Counted from the first letter of the stretch, positions 36,907 through 44,059 are shown. The stretch: 64,000 nt of DNA from Typhlomys cinereus (GCA_023101885.1 JALPQD010000208.1:62786-126785), one strand, 5' to 3'. Numbers and translations: made by a program. Notes: generated by a model from the sequence alone, not told the origin.

Positions 36907-38400
36907 CAGACAGATAAATAAATGTCCCAAGAGCAAATCAGTAAAACTACAGATGGTTACATGCAACCAATGATTCTTTTTAAAAAAATTTTAAATACTT
37001 ATTTGTTTGTTTGTTTTGTGTTCCTGTGGAGGACCAAGGGTGACTTGGGGAATCATCCTGGATTGCTTCTACCTCCTTTTTGCTTCACTCTGGGATTTCC
37101 CAGGCTCCACCTACACAAGCTGAAAGTGCAGCCCATAAGCCATTTCTGCCTGGCGTTTTTAAGGTGGGACTTAGATCCGAACTCAGGACCTTCTGCTTGC
37201 AAGGCAGTTTTAACCTCTGAGTCATCTCTACACCCCTCACCAGTGATTCTTAAAATGAAATTTCTAACTTCTTCCAATAGGTTATAAAGCCAGGAGGACC
37301 AAGGACCAGGATGGAGAGGCTGGCCTTCTTAACCTCTCCCACCCTTTGAAGAGGAACAGAGAGAGTCCCTGTCATCGACCCCTTGAAGGGCATATATGCT
37401 CACCACTCTCATACCGGCAGCTGGATAGATTGATCACCAATCATCTGGAAAAGAGAAAAAAGAAAGCGGCAAGACAGAGACAGGCATACTGGCCGGAACA
37501 AGGGACTGTACCCAGAAACACCCTATCCTGAGCGGAGCTGTGTATGGCCCCGGCTGCCACACCAAGGCAAAGGGGAGCTGGGTGGTAGAAATTATGAAAG
37601 CACAATATAGACCGAATATATTACAATCAACTCCATATTAACATTATTGCTTCTACCTTTGCTGTTTGTACTGTATCAGGCCTTAAAAACCCAGGGTCTC
37701 ATACATGCTAGGCAAACACTAAGCTACATTCCTCTTCCCCACATCCCGTTGCTCCAGCAGCCCATCTTTTTGCTTAAAATACTGTCTTCTTCTCCCTGGA
37801 AAGGGGAGCTTTCAGAAAACAGGCTTTCAGTGAGGCATGGGGTGTGCGAACTGCGGTCAGATCCTGTCAGTCCGCACAGGCCTGTGCACAAAATTCCCAG
37901 AGCCACGCTTGCCGTCCTCTGCCCACCCAAGGAAAACCTTGTCATTCCTCGTGGAAGGAACTCTCTCTCCCACCTAGTCTTTGAGAAACATTCTAGATAC
38001 AGGTAGAATGAAAATTGGGACAAGGTTCAATCGTAGATGAAACCCACCATTATGTGATTCTTAAAACGGACCATTAAAAAGGCACTTCTGGAAATGAACT
38101 GAAAGAGGCATGACGATGACAGTCTGAGCATGGGACATCCTTGTCCCTCCCATCAACCACCCTCCCCCGTCCTTCTTGTTCTTATTCACTCGGATTCCCC
38201 AGCTCCCCATCTTTCAATCCTAACCTTTTTTTCTTCCTCTTCTTCTTGCCTTGCTGCTGGCCATTCTGAGGCCTCTTATGTGTGCTGTCTTTCACAAAAG
38301 CCAGGCTGACGACTTCTTTGAGATCTTCTGCAGAACTGTCCTCTCTTTCTTCGGCCGAGTCTAACCCTTCCTCACTTTCTGAAGTCAGGCACTGTGGCAT
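12144..38400 (-). CDS. TTLL6: TTLL6, tubulin polyglutamylase (14 coding exons, joined)
   Basis: ATP-dependent ligase that lengthens glutamate side chains on tubulin tails, chiefly in cilia and axonemes. Joined CDS (minus strand, 5' to 3'): 38400-38225, 37444-37404, 36022-35904, 35801-35671, 33885-33729, 32977-32834, 32281-32196, 26731-26506, 25073-24898, 22837-22649, 21863-21689, 20487-20212, 13708-13357, 12379-12144; 2484 nt, close to the usual family length. The ATG is preceded in frame by TAG at 38412-38410. Visible features: Lys/Arg-rich N terminus, ATP-grasp-like core at about residues 75-400 (CKPDSGCQGKGI at 174-185, DGFKFDLR at 213-220, MHLTNYSINK at 261-270, metal ligands Asp347, Glu360, Asn362), then the basic microtubule-binding segment and a low-complexity tail. 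Odd: exon 2 carries an in-frame TGA at codon 60 unless a downstream acceptor is used, and the C-terminal end looks shifted. Identification is firm; splice sites are read by eye. Confidence 0.95.
12790..12900 (-). repeat. B1-like SINE remnant in TTLL6 intron 13
   Basis: The reverse complement shows 'cccagcactcaggagactgagg'-type B1 sequence with substitutions. The rest of this 977-bp intron has no other feature apart from a T-run at 13064-13075. Confidence 0.6.
13357..13708 (-). CDS. TTLL6: TTLL6 coding exon 13
   Basis: Acceptor CTTTTCAG ends at 13709; donor is C|GTGAGT at 13357/13356; 352 nt, leaving phase 1. It encodes the serine/proline-rich tail, including KSDVKKQHLMSELLHKVQ and DHYNPK, which align with the TTLL6 C-terminal half. 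The open frame runs beyond both splice sites, so the ends rest on splice signals and on phase agreement with exons 12 and 14. Confidence 0.92.
13992..14224 (+). repeat. Type A SINE with internal deletion
   Basis: Head at 13992, tail 'caattgaataaataat' at about 14209-14224. The body lacks the segment between 'ggcggag' and 'ttcctgaattcg' (about 50 bases), unlike other type A copies. Confidence 0.9.
14234..14519 (-). repeat. Type A SINE
   Basis: Minus-strand copy facing the previous one tail to tail, with a GT/GTAT-rich tail and reversed head ending at 14519. Confidence 0.9.
14533..14826 (-). repeat. Type A SINE with (TG)n tail
   Basis: Third consecutive copy, minus strand. The (TG)n is at 14570-14611 and the reversed head 'ccacctctccagccccc' ends at 14826. 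Confidence 0.92.
15193..15445 (+). repeat. Diverged ID/B2-superfamily SINE
   Basis: 'ggggctagggagatgttcatc' head, followed by 'gcatgaagacctgaattcag' and a body ending 'gagagaccctgtcttaaaaataagg'. Confidence 0.7.
15512..15800 (+). repeat. Type B SINE
   Basis: Head 'ggggctagagagacggctcag'-like at 15512, 'ccaggatgattccctaag' in the body, CA-rich tail and A-rich end. Confidence 0.88.
16340..16465 (+). repeat. B1-like SINE
   Basis: 'ggtacatgcctgtaatcca' and 'cttgggaggctgagatagaagg' match the B1/7SL-derived core. Confidence 0.75.
16472..16793 (+). repeat. Type B SINE with long CA/CG/CATG tail
   Basis: Head at 16472, body with 'caattcaggatgattcttg', and a tail with alternating purine-pyrimidine CA/GC/GCAT repeats at 16690-16780. 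Confidence 0.88.
16801..17056 (+). repeat. Type B SINE
   Basis: Head 'ggggctagagagacagctcag' directly after the previous tail; body ends 'ccctctgatacacacgcacac'. Confidence 0.88.
17060..18100. other. TTLL6 intron 12 segment, no gene
   Basis: AT-rich intronic DNA with a few B1-like remnants (about 17300-17420) and no conserved frame. Confidence 0.5.
18103..18515 (+). repeat. Type B SINE ending in a long (CA)n
   Basis: 'ggtagggagagggctcagtgg' head, body, and (CA)n/(GCAC)n at about 18391-18458. Confidence 0.75.
18690..18810 (-). repeat. B1-like remnant
   Basis: The reverse complement gives 'ggccaggtgtagcagtgcatgc', a degraded B1 5' half. Confidence 0.5.
18903..19060 (+). repeat. B1-like SINE
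   Basis: 'tgctgagcatggtggccatgcc' and 'ttcaaggtcagcctgagccaaagc', then (AAAAC)n. Confidence 0.8.
19064..19320 (+). repeat. Diverged ID/B2-superfamily SINE
   Basis: 'gggatcaggaagatagctcagcagg' head and 'caactttaggcctccacacat' end. Confidence 0.7.
19795..20125 (+). repeat. B2-like SINE
   Basis: Head 'ggggagatgcctcagcagttaaaagcatctgcc' is close to the B2/ID head; it ends 'cctgacctccacacatgatac' plus a CA-rich tail. Confidence 0.75.
20212..20487 (-). CDS. TTLL6: TTLL6 coding exon 12
   Basis: Acceptor TTCCCAG ends at 20488; donor ATG|GTAAGT at 20212/20211; 276 nt, 92 codons in phase 0. It encodes YYQPVALVS and RHYNSVPDLRKP, tail segments shared with other TTLL6 proteins. Confidence 0.94.
20840..21190 (+). 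repeat. B1 and ID-like SINE remnants in intron 11
   Basis: 'ctcagcactcaggtggcagagg' (B1) at about 20870, an ID-like 'ggagatatagctcagttagcagcc' at about 20992, then B1-like sequence and an A-run at 21180-21191. Confidence 0.7.
21689..21863 (-). CDS. TTLL6: TTLL6 coding exon 11
   Basis: Acceptor GGGCAG ends at 21864; donor CAA|GTAAAC at 21689/21688; 175 nt. It encodes QLIQELRLKEEKK and a charged, glutamine-rich stretch typical of the post-catalytic region. Confidence 0.94.
21864..22648 (-). other. TTLL6 intron 10, no other feature
   Basis: 784 bp of largely unique DNA without a recognisable SINE. The open frame continues upstream of exon 11 only by chance. Confidence 0.6.
22649..22837 (-). 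CDS. TTLL6: TTLL6 coding exon 10
   Basis: Acceptor CCCACAG ends at 22838; donor CCCG|GTAGG at 22649/22648; 189 nt. It encodes MEEARGFQALRLQKTEKYE, CGGFRLIYPGLN and KFFQDNSSLFQNT, part of the basic microtubule-binding extension found in TTLL polyglutamylases. Confidence 0.96.
22838..23880 (-). other. TTLL6 intron 9, distal part, no other feature
   Basis: Unique intronic DNA with no repeat head or conserved frame. The rest of the intron is taken up by the interspersed repeat at 23885. Confidence 0.5.
23885..24312 (+). repeat. Interspersed repeat, 'ggtgtcaacttgac' family, copy 1
   Basis: About 425 bp, closely similar to 49249-49690 and, reversed, to 40515-40945. Landmarks are 'caggtgtcaacttgaca', 'gggcccagagcaaacctgcagg', 'ccatggtgggtggg' and 'aaaataaaccccttgttccc'. 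It resembles a common rodent family that I would place among non-autonomous DNA elements or old LTRs; the class is uncertain. Confidence 0.8.
24436..24525 (+). repeat. B1 SINE
   Basis: 'catggtggcacatgcctgtaatcccagcac' followed by 'aggctgaggcaggaggatt' is a near-consensus B1. It is followed by a pyrimidine (TC)n tract at 24575-24665. Confidence 0.9.
24898..25073 (-). CDS. TTLL6: TTLL6 coding exon 9
   Basis: Acceptor CTCACAG ends at 25074; donor AG|GTCCGG at 24898/24897, weaker than the other donors but phase-correct; 176 nt. It begins with Val361-Asn362, Asn362 being a metal ligand, and encodes SPSFSTDSKLDKEVKDSLLYD and CDKKKVLEEEKQRG. Confidence 0.96.
25395..25500 (+). repeat. B1-like 3' fragment
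   Basis: 'gttcaaggccagcctgagcta' and 'gagagcctgtctcagacaaa' match the second half of B1. Confidence 0.65.
25581..25659. repeat. Tandem duplication, period 42 bp
   Basis: 'cagctgttggaagaagaatg' starts at 25581 and again at 25623. The second copy is identical over 37 bases to the first. It lies in TTLL6 intron 8. Confidence 0.95.
26506..26731 (-). CDS. TTLL6: TTLL6 coding exon 8
   Basis: Acceptor CTTCCAG ends at 26732; donor GAG|GTAAAG at 26506/26505; 226 nt. It encodes KLSTFNTYMKTHGYD, HNYHTCFPSH and the catalytic end with Asp347 (GFDILLD) and Glu360 (KPWLLE). This is the most conserved exon and alone identifies TTLL6. Confidence 0.98.
27025..27795. repeat. CA-rich complex array, about 760 bp, TTLL6 intron 7
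   Basis: Composed of CACACC, CACATA, TATACA and ACGTCA variants. A longer unit starting 'cacgtcacacacacatatac' or 'catgtcacacacacatatac' recurs near 27356, 27417, 27530 and 27663. Three overlapping His/Thr-rich frames of 271-322 codons on the plus strand are artefacts of the array. Confidence 0.97.
28385..28470 (+). repeat. ID SINE
   Basis: 'ttagggttgtggttcagtaat' followed by 'gcttgtctagcatgcatgagg' is a tRNA-Ala-like ID core. Confidence 0.8.
28480..28742 (-). repeat. Type B SINE
   Basis: Minus-strand copy with reversed head 'gagccatctctccagccca' ending at about 28740. Confidence 0.88.
28780..28890 (+). repeat. B1-like SINE
   Basis: 'gctggatatggtgacacacacc' and 'agagagatgccgtctcaaaaca' follow the A-run at 28755-28770. 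Confidence 0.75.
28895..30035. other. TTLL6 intron 7 segment, no gene
   Basis: Unique intronic DNA with a purine-rich block at about 29575-29680. Overlapping frames there are Glu/Lys/Arg-rich composition artefacts. Confidence 0.5.
30040..30125 (+). repeat. ID-like SINE
   Basis: 'cagagcgtctgcccagcatg' and 'acccgggtttgatccctggcac' resemble an ID element ending in an A-run. Confidence 0.7.
30900..31015 (+). repeat. ID/B2-superfamily SINE fragment
   Basis: 'ggggcagtgagatggctcaatagg' head with 'caaagcctgagtttgatttcagg'. Confidence 0.65.
31019..31294 (+). repeat. Type B SINE with (CA)n tail
   Basis: Near-consensus older copy: head at 31021, 'caatccaggatgattcccg', 'agtcacccttgg', then (CA)n at 31252-31294. 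A second (CA)n lies at 31635-31677. Confidence 0.92.
32196..32281 (-). CDS. TTLL6: TTLL6 coding exon 7
   Basis: Acceptor CCCCAG ends at 32282; donor AAGAG|GTAAGA at 32196/32195; 86 nt. It encodes ENICMHLTNYSINKHSSNF, the conserved TTL-domain motif, followed by VQDAHSGSK. Confidence 0.97.
32834..32977 (-). CDS. TTLL6: TTLL6 coding exon 6
   Basis: Acceptor CTCCCAG ends at 32978; donor CTG|GTGAGC at 32834/32833; 144 nt, 48 codons. It encodes FIIDGFKFDLRVYVLVTS and YNEGLARFATTCYS, the ATP/substrate-binding core. Confidence 0.98.
33729..33885 (-). CDS. TTLL6: TTLL6 coding exon 5
   Basis: Acceptor TTGCAG ends at 33886; donor AAG|GTATTT at 33729/33728; 157 nt. It encodes SRSRKNKTYICKPDSGCQGK, which holds the ATP-binding lysine and the glycine-rich loop, and PGEDMICQLYISK. 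Confidence 0.98.
33890..35670 (-). other. TTLL6 intron 4, old SINE remnants only
   Basis: B1-like remnants at about 34455-34620 and 34655-34760 ('gtagtcctagaacttaggagg'), an A-run at 35261-35273 and a (GA)n run at 35487-35541. No other gene. Confidence 0.6.
35671..35801 (-). CDS. TTLL6: TTLL6 coding exon 4
   Basis: Acceptor CTTCCCAG ends at 35802; donor GA|GTGAGT at 35671/35670; 131 nt. It encodes KINHFPGMSEICRKDLLARN and MSRMLKMFPKEFHFFPRTWC, the conserved lid-side segment of the TTL domain. Confidence 0.97.
35904..36022 (-). CDS. TTLL6: TTLL6 coding exon 3
   Basis: Acceptor CTCTCAG ends at 36023; donor CAG|GTATTT at 35904/35903; 119 nt. It encodes RRAAQQYGLREGGESDDWTL and the following YWTDFSVSLERVMEMKSYQ. 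Confidence 0.97.
36715..36910 (+). repeat. B1-like SINE followed by (GATA)n
   Basis: 'attggggtgtgcgcctgtgatcc'-type B1 sequence, then (GATA)n at about 36858-36906 (11-12 units), in TTLL6 intron 2. Confidence 0.85.
36995..37238 (-). repeat. Type B SINE
   Basis: Minus-strand copy. The tail side is an AT-rich run near 36980-37018 and the reversed head ends near 37236. Confidence 0.85.
37404..37444 (-). CDS. TTLL6: TTLL6 coding exon 2, with in-frame TGA at the expected acceptor
   Basis: Donor AGTG|GTGAGC at 37404/37403 is strong. The conserved residues LVINLSSCRYES are encoded at 37440-37405. The nearest upstream acceptor TTTTCCAG ends at 37445 and gives a 41-nt exon whose first complete codon is TGA (37443-37441). 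A second AG at 37422-37421 gives a 17-nt exon that joins in frame as S-CRYES and loses eight codons. Exons 1 and 3 are intact, so the gene is not obviously dead. The start of this exon is the least certain junction in the gene. Confidence 0.8.
37995..38041 (+). repeat. Left arm of a 47-bp perfect inverted repeat
   Basis: Begins 'agatacaggtagaatgaaaa' and is the exact reverse complement of 38591-38637. It lies in TTLL6 intron 1, downstream of the first coding exon in the direction of transcription. Confidence 0.98.
38225..38400 (-). CDS. TTLL6: TTLL6 coding exon 1 (start codon)
   Basis: ATG at 38400-38398 in AAGATGC context (A at -3), with an in-frame TAG four codons upstream, so translation cannot start earlier in this exon. 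It encodes MPQCLTSESEEGLDS, a Glu/Ser-rich acidic stretch and KKKRKKKR. Donor AG|GTTAGG at 38225/38224. 176 nt. Confidence 0.95.
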
Positions 38401-38446
38401 CTTCCAGGCCTAGGAGGAGGCTCTGGGGAAATACCAGCCCTCCCTG
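38401..38446 (-). other. TTLL6: TTLL6 5' UTR part of first coding exon
   Basis: A pyrimidine tract (the minus strand of the GA run at 38455-38481) leads to CCCTTTCAG ending at 38447, a good acceptor. This implies at least one non-coding exon farther upstream. Confidence 0.65.
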
Positions 38447-38590
38447 CTGAAAGGGAGGGAGAGAGAGAGAGAGAGAGAGAGGCAGTTACATAGATGCACC
38501 TGCAGGGGGACCTCCCCCTTGCTCATGGGAGTGATGGTAAACCAGGATCCTAAGGCCAGACCTAAGGCTTACCCCCTCCCCCAAAAAAGG

Positions 38591-38637
38591 TTCATCTACG
38601 ATTGAACCTTGTCCCAATTTTCATTCTACCTGTATCT
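38591..38637 (-). repeat. Right arm of the 47-bp perfect inverted repeat
   Basis: Exact reverse complement of 37995-38041. The two arms bracket the first coding exon with a 549-bp spacer. Confidence 0.98.
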
Positions 38638-39176
38638 CCACCTTGAGTGCAAGATCAGAAGGAGCTAGTTCTACCTTTTGCCACTGAATAACCTTGGGGA
38701 CTCACTTAGACAATCCTGGCCTTGGGTTTTGGCCTCCCGGGTTTTCAGGAGGAGGCTGAGATGCTATGCATGGCACGGACTGGTAAACAATCTTATTATT
38801 AAAGTGGCTGAGTGTCAGGAGACTGGCTCAGAACCAAACCCCAAGCCTTCCTAGCTGAGGATTGAGTCCCAGAAGTACAGGTGCGCTGAGGAGGTCCGTT
38901 AACTGTTTCTGTGCTGCATTCAGTCCCCCCAGCAAGGTACAGGCATGAATGTGCACTGCACTGTAGTTCTTGGAGTACATGACGGACTTGAAGCCGATCA
39001 AGTACTTGTAAGATTCGAGCCCAGGGCCCAGTGCAGACCTTCAGAGATGCCAATCACAGAAAAACCTCCATGTCCTTCCACCACCCAAATTCAAAGTAGA
39101 AATGAGACAGTCACAAAACACATGTAACCAGTATAGTTATCATCTTCACCCCACAAAAGTTCTATTCCTCTGTTCC

Positions 39177-39177
<1 letters not shown>

Positions 39178-39234
<57 letters not shown>

Positions 39235-39236
39235 CA
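39178..39236. repeat. (CTAT)n microsatellite
   Basis: About 14 uninterrupted CTAT units immediately next to the tail of the following SINE. Confidence 0.97.
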
Positions 39237-39244
39237 TCCACCTA

Positions 39245-39258
39245 GCTATCCTTTATGT

Positions 39259-39295
<37 letters not shown>

Positions 39296-39530
39296 CAGAG
39301 GGCACTGTGTGTGCCTGTGGAGGCCTAAAGGTGACTTCGGGAATTACCCTGGATTAAGCTATCTCCTCTTCGATTTGCTCTGGATTTTCTCAGACTCTGC
39401 CTTCCAGGTCTGGGAAGTGCAAGGCGCTGCCATTTCCACCTAGCGTTTTTATGGAGGATCTAGAATCTGAACTCAGGACCTTCTGTTTTCGAGGTAGAGG
39501 CTTAACCCCTGAGCCATCTCTCCAGCCCCT
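39245..39530 (-). repeat. Type B SINE with (TG)n tail
   Basis: Minus-strand copy. (TG)n at 39265-39293; reversed head 'gagccatctctccagcccc' ends at 39528. Confidence 0.9.
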
Positions 39531-39534
39531 ATTT

Positions 39535-40442
39535 GATTTTTTGACATATCTTACTATATTGTGCAAGCTAATCTGGAGGTTGCAGTTTTCTTTCTTTTTT
39601 TTTTTTTTTTTAAGGTTGCAGTTTTCTTGCCTTAGCCTCTGAGTACTGGGATTTATAGGTATGATAGTCACACCTGGATTAAGTGTCTTTTTACTTATTT
39701 AGTTAATGGATTTGATGTCCTGAGTTCACAACTCCTTAGGAAGGTGCTGGGGTTGCCTCTGTGTGGCCAGACCTGCCTGAGCCAGTTTATAACTACTCCC
39801 TCATAGCCAAGGCCCTGGACCATAAAACCAGCTCTACAAGTCTTCCTCTCTTCGCCCATCCTGCCAGACTCCACTCCATCAGCCCCTGTTTCCATGCCCA
39901 CAACCCTATTGCTATTTACTATCTGTTCCCCCCTCAGACACCCTTTGGATTTTCCAAAAAGAGACCAGTCTTTTCACTATTTTTCATAATTACTGAAATA
40001 ACGTTCAGAAGCTTTGAAATCAGAGCAGGATGAGTGAGAAATCACACGACTTTGGCCCATTTGAGGATCCTCTTTTAACTCTTAATAAGGATATCATTTT
40101 AATCCATTTATTTTTTATAATATTTTCTTTCTGCTCACTGACTGTCATATCATAAACATCCATTTTTGATGGCAACGTTTGTATGCTTCTAGCTTTCAAT
40201 GGCTGTGTGCCTAAGTTGAACCAACTATTGCTTTATTGTTGAAAATATAAGTTGCTTCCAAGGTTTGTTACTATTGAAATGTCTCTAAAAACACATACTT
40301 TGAAGCTGGGTTGGTGTGTGAGTCTGGGCACTTGGGGAGACTGAGGCCAGAGGATCACTTGAGTTCAGTGAAACTCTATCTCCTAAAGAGGAGAAACAAG
40401 AAACACACTTTTATGTAGGAAGAAACTTTTGGAGTTCTGGCT

Positions 40443-40477
<35 letters not shown>

Positions 40478-40510
40478 GATGTGTGTGTTGGTGTTAAACA
40501 GAATCCGACT
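39535..40510. other. TTLL6 5' intron segment, no gene
   Basis: AT-rich DNA with a T-run at 39596-39612, a B1-like remnant at about 40305-40400 and GTT/GGT triplet runs at 40445-40480. Confidence 0.5.
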
Positions 40511-40514
40511 ATGT

Positions 40515-40945
40515 GTTGCAGTCAGCCTGCATGGTTGCTGATAAATAACATCAAGTGGCTTAAGGGAACAAGGGATTTATTTTCTTACTGATAGTCCAGT
40601 TACAGTCTGTAGCTTGATGGGAGAACATTCACTAACACCAGGGCCAGGGGAACTGGCCACACCATCACCACATAACAGCTGAGAGAGGGACAATCCTTAC
40701 CTGCCAGACTAGCTTGTCTGGCCAAGTGAACAGAAGGATGCTAACTTCCTTAACCAGCTCTCAGTATTTTATTCACCTGTTCAGGGCCTAGTCCCACCCA
40801 CCATGGACTGGGCCTTCCTTATCAGCTACACAATCTCCTGCAGGTTTGCTTTGAGCCTAACTCAACCACTAAATCTCTACAAATGTGCCCAGAGCTCAAA
40901 CCCTCAACTGTCAAGTTGACACCTGTGTACAACTATGACACTGTG
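40515..40945 (-). repeat. Interspersed repeat, 'ggtgtcaacttgac' family, copy 2
   Basis: Reverse complement of the family at 23885 and 49249, with 'gtcaagttgacacctgtgta' at 40911-40930. Confidence 0.85.
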
Positions 40946-41059
40946 TTCCCCAGGCTGTCCTCACACTGGTGCCAAACCTCTTCCCTTAGCCACCTAAGTG
41001 CTGTTGCCTCACACCCAACTGTTTTGCTCTTTTAACATGTGGGGGAGATTCTTAAGATA

Positions 41060-41233
41060 ATATCCAGGACCAGGGCACAGTGGGATTTGCCTGTAAGCCC
41101 AACACTAAAGAGAGGATACCAGGAGAGTCAGGAGCTCGATACCACCCTCTGGTCCGCCAGGGTAACATGAGACCCTATCTCAACAACAAAAAAAAATAAA
41201 AACAAAGATAAGTATAAAAATCGCATTGCTCCT

Positions 41234-41275
<42 letters not shown>
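41060..41275 (+). repeat. B1-like remnant and (TG)n
   Basis: 'gggcacagtgggatttgcctgtaagccc' (B1-like) to about 41200; (GT)n at 41236-41272. Confidence 0.65.
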
Positions 41276-41277
<2 letters not shown>

Positions 41278-41279
41278 CT

Positions 41280-42390
41280 ATGTTGTCTCCCAGGGGGATT
41301 TTAACAATCTGGACCAACTCTCACTAGCAATATGCAATTACAGCTGCCTCACCAGTGCCACACAACCTCTTAGGAATCACCTCCCTTTGTACCCATTTGC
41401 TAATTCTACACAGCTTCTATACTCTGCATGCAGCTATATCTTTAACTTTATCGCACCCTTGTAATTCTCTGCCTTTTTCCTGGACCTAGTCTGGTGGCGG
41501 TGGTAGAGTTCTAACTATAGAGGCTAACCATGAAAAATTTATAATAAGCCTTGATATGGGATAGTCCCAGAAGTTTGGCAAAGAGCTTTCAAGTACACAT
41601 TTGCATAGAATGTTCACAGTCATCCCTGGGAATGAGGGCAGAATTGTCATATTGGTTGAGCATTAATTACAATGGTGTCTCTTTCTTGGAAAACATAGCT
41701 GCCACTTACACCCAAGTCTATTCTTAGTAACACCCACCTTAGAACAGAGGGAGGACGATGTTGCAGTCAATGCAAATGACAGATAAAACTTCAACCTTGT
41801 GAGTCAGTTTTTTGTTTTGTTTTGTTTTGTTTTGGTATAGACTTGGCACAGTTCACAGAACTAAAGAACATCAAGTCTTGCCCTTGACTGCTCCCTTCCT
41901 CAAAGGGAAATCACCAGCTCCACTCCCTGGTCCTCTGAGATTCTCCTATTTGCTAAGCCCTCATAGAGGAGTGGCTCGTTTACCTAAAGGTTAATGTTAA
42001 CTTGGAGAGAAACCACCCTGAATTTGACCTCTGTAGCTATGGATTGTCTTTACCTATTTCCAAGTTCTTACACACGTGCAAGAACAAATCACGTTTGCTT
42101 GTATTTGCCTATCTCAAAGAGAAGAATGGAAAAAAAATAGCTCTTCTTCCCACTCTCCTGAGATGTAGTCACACCATGGTGGCTATGCCCCCCCCCAGCC
42201 ATGTGTTTATGGCGACTCTCTCCCTGTTCTCTCAGACCTTAAGCTATCTCCTCTGCTCTAATGCTCTCTCATCCTAAGGCTATGGTTTCCTCTTTGTCTC
42301 CCTTGGACCTAGTGTCTAAGAGTTCCTTCCCTTTTCTCTCATTTTCAATAAAACCCTATCTTTAACCTCAAAAAAAATAAAAAAGAAAGT
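41280..42390 (+). mobile_element. Possible LTR or retroposed 3' end, ending in AATAAA and A-tail
   Basis: Non-coding stretch whose end reads 'ttttcaataaaaccctatct' followed about 10 bases later by an A-rich tail (about 42368-42385). It could be a degraded MaLR-type LTR or another retroposon. Boundaries are unknown and no coding relic was found. Confidence 0.35.
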
Positions 42391-42452
42391 ATATAACTGA
42401 CATAGAGGATTGGGACTTCTAGACCAACATAGGTTATGTTAAGACCTGGACC

Positions 42453-42453
<1 letters not shown>

Positions 42454-42497
<44 letters not shown>
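42454..42497. repeat. (CA)n microsatellite
   Basis: Uninterrupted CA dinucleotides over about 44 bases. Confidence 0.97.
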
Positions 42498-42500
<3 letters not shown>

Positions 42501-42552
42501 CACAAAATGAAGAGCCAAATTCCGTTTACTCTCATGTGATAGGCCCCATGCA

Positions 42553-42745
42553 CATAAAGCAAGAGACTGGTGAGATGGCTCAGAGGGTAGTGTTTGCAAA
42601 CATGGAGACTTGAATTCAGTCCCTGGCAACCCATATAGTGGAAGGAGAAAACTGACTTCTGAGTAGTTGTCCTCCGATCTCTTCCTGTGCGCTATGGTAT
42701 GTATGTGTATATCCCCCTCTCAAATAAATAAATAATAAATAAATA
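42553..42745 (+). repeat. B2/ID-superfamily SINE
   Basis: 'gactggtgagatggctcagagg' head, 'gacttgaattcagtccctggc', and an AAATA-rich tail. Confidence 0.75.
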
Positions 42746-42765
42746 TTCTTCAAAAGATATCAAGC

Positions 42766-43048
42766 TAAGCCAGAGAGGTGCCTCTAGGGTTAAACCTATG
42801 CCTTGCAAGCAAAAGGAACTGAGCTCAGATCCAGATGCCACATAAAAATGCCTGGTGGAAATGGCAGGAGTCTGCACTTCCAGCCCTGGAAGGCAAAACC
42901 TAGGAAACCCCAGAGCAAAGTAATAAGGAAGTAGAATAGTCCAGGATGATTCCTGATGTCACCCTTGGGCCTTCACAGGAATACACACACTCAAGTGCCC
43001 TCTGGTGTACACACACACACACACTAAAGTAAATAAATAAATAAATCT
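42766..43048 (+). repeat. Type B SINE
   Basis: Diverged head ('gccagagaggtgcctctaggg'), 'agtccaggatgattcctgatg', CA-rich stretch and (AAAT)n tail. Confidence 0.85.
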
Positions 43049-43051
43049 GAG

Positions 43052-43195
43052 GGCTGGGGAGACAGCTCAGAGGTGCCTCCAAGCCTAATGACCTGAGGTT
43101 CAATCCCCAGAATTGACTCCCACAAGTTGTCCTCTGGTTTCCACATGTGCCCCACAGGCACACACAGTGCATGAAAGAAAGATAGGAAGGGGGTG
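43052..43195 (+). repeat. ID/B2-superfamily SINE fragment
   Basis: 'gggctggggagacagctcagagg' head, 'gacctgaggttcaatcccc' and 'gttgtcctctggtttccacatg'. Confidence 0.8.
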
Positions 43196-43377
43196 AGAGA
43201 GACCAAGCCCATGTGCTTTTGGAGGAAGAACTGCTCACCGTGGCTTTCCTGCCTCCACTCACCCCTGCAGTCTATGCAGCTATGACATCCAGATGGAAGC
43301 TGGGACAGGTGTGAGGCGCCAGAGACAGCAGTCCTTGCCACATGTGATGGTTTTGCTTTGAATTCGGGTCCCTTCTT

Positions 43378-43590
43378 TTCTTTTCTTTTTTTTTTTTTTT
43401 TTTTTTTTATTTCTTCTGAGATAAAGTCTCCTGTAGCTCAGACTAGCCTCTACTCAACAGTCCAGGATAACCTTGAATTTCTTATTTTTAATTGAGAAAT
43501 ATAGTGTGTGTGTGCATGTATGAGTTCCAGGCTGGCCTCAGAATCCAGAGTGCAGGGATTATAGGCAGAGCCACCACACCTGATTTAAGA
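43378..43590 (-). repeat. T-run and B1-like remnant
   Basis: T-rich run at 43378-43410, then a minus-strand B1-like remnant ('ccaggctggcctcagaatcc'). Confidence 0.65.
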
Positions 43591-44059
43591 GATGTGACAT
43601 TTTTTGATCAGTCCATTTCTCTCCCTTACACTACATATCTGACCCTATCAACATCTGAACTTCCCAGTTTTGTTGTAATACGTCACTGACCTGTAAGCTG
43701 ATGGCTTGTTTTATTTTGTTTGCCTTTGGAGTGCTGGGGATTATTCCCAGGATCTCACACATATTACAAGAGCTCCCTCCAACCACTGAGTCCGGTACCA
43801 GTGGGCACCTCTTCTTACCCCCCCTCCATTTTTTTAAGCAGCTTTGATTTAGAATAAAAGCTGCTTCCCTCAAGACTAAATCTAAAGAAACTATTTTGTT
43901 ATTTTTCTGGATGGGGAGTGAACCCAGGACCATCAGCAAGATGGGTAAGTGCTCTGCAGTGGAACCGCATCTTCGTCCACCCAAAACCATCTGAAGTTTT
44001 TGATTGCAGAGTAAGAATCAAAATGATCCCAACTAAACCCAGGGATCTCGGACTTGTTA

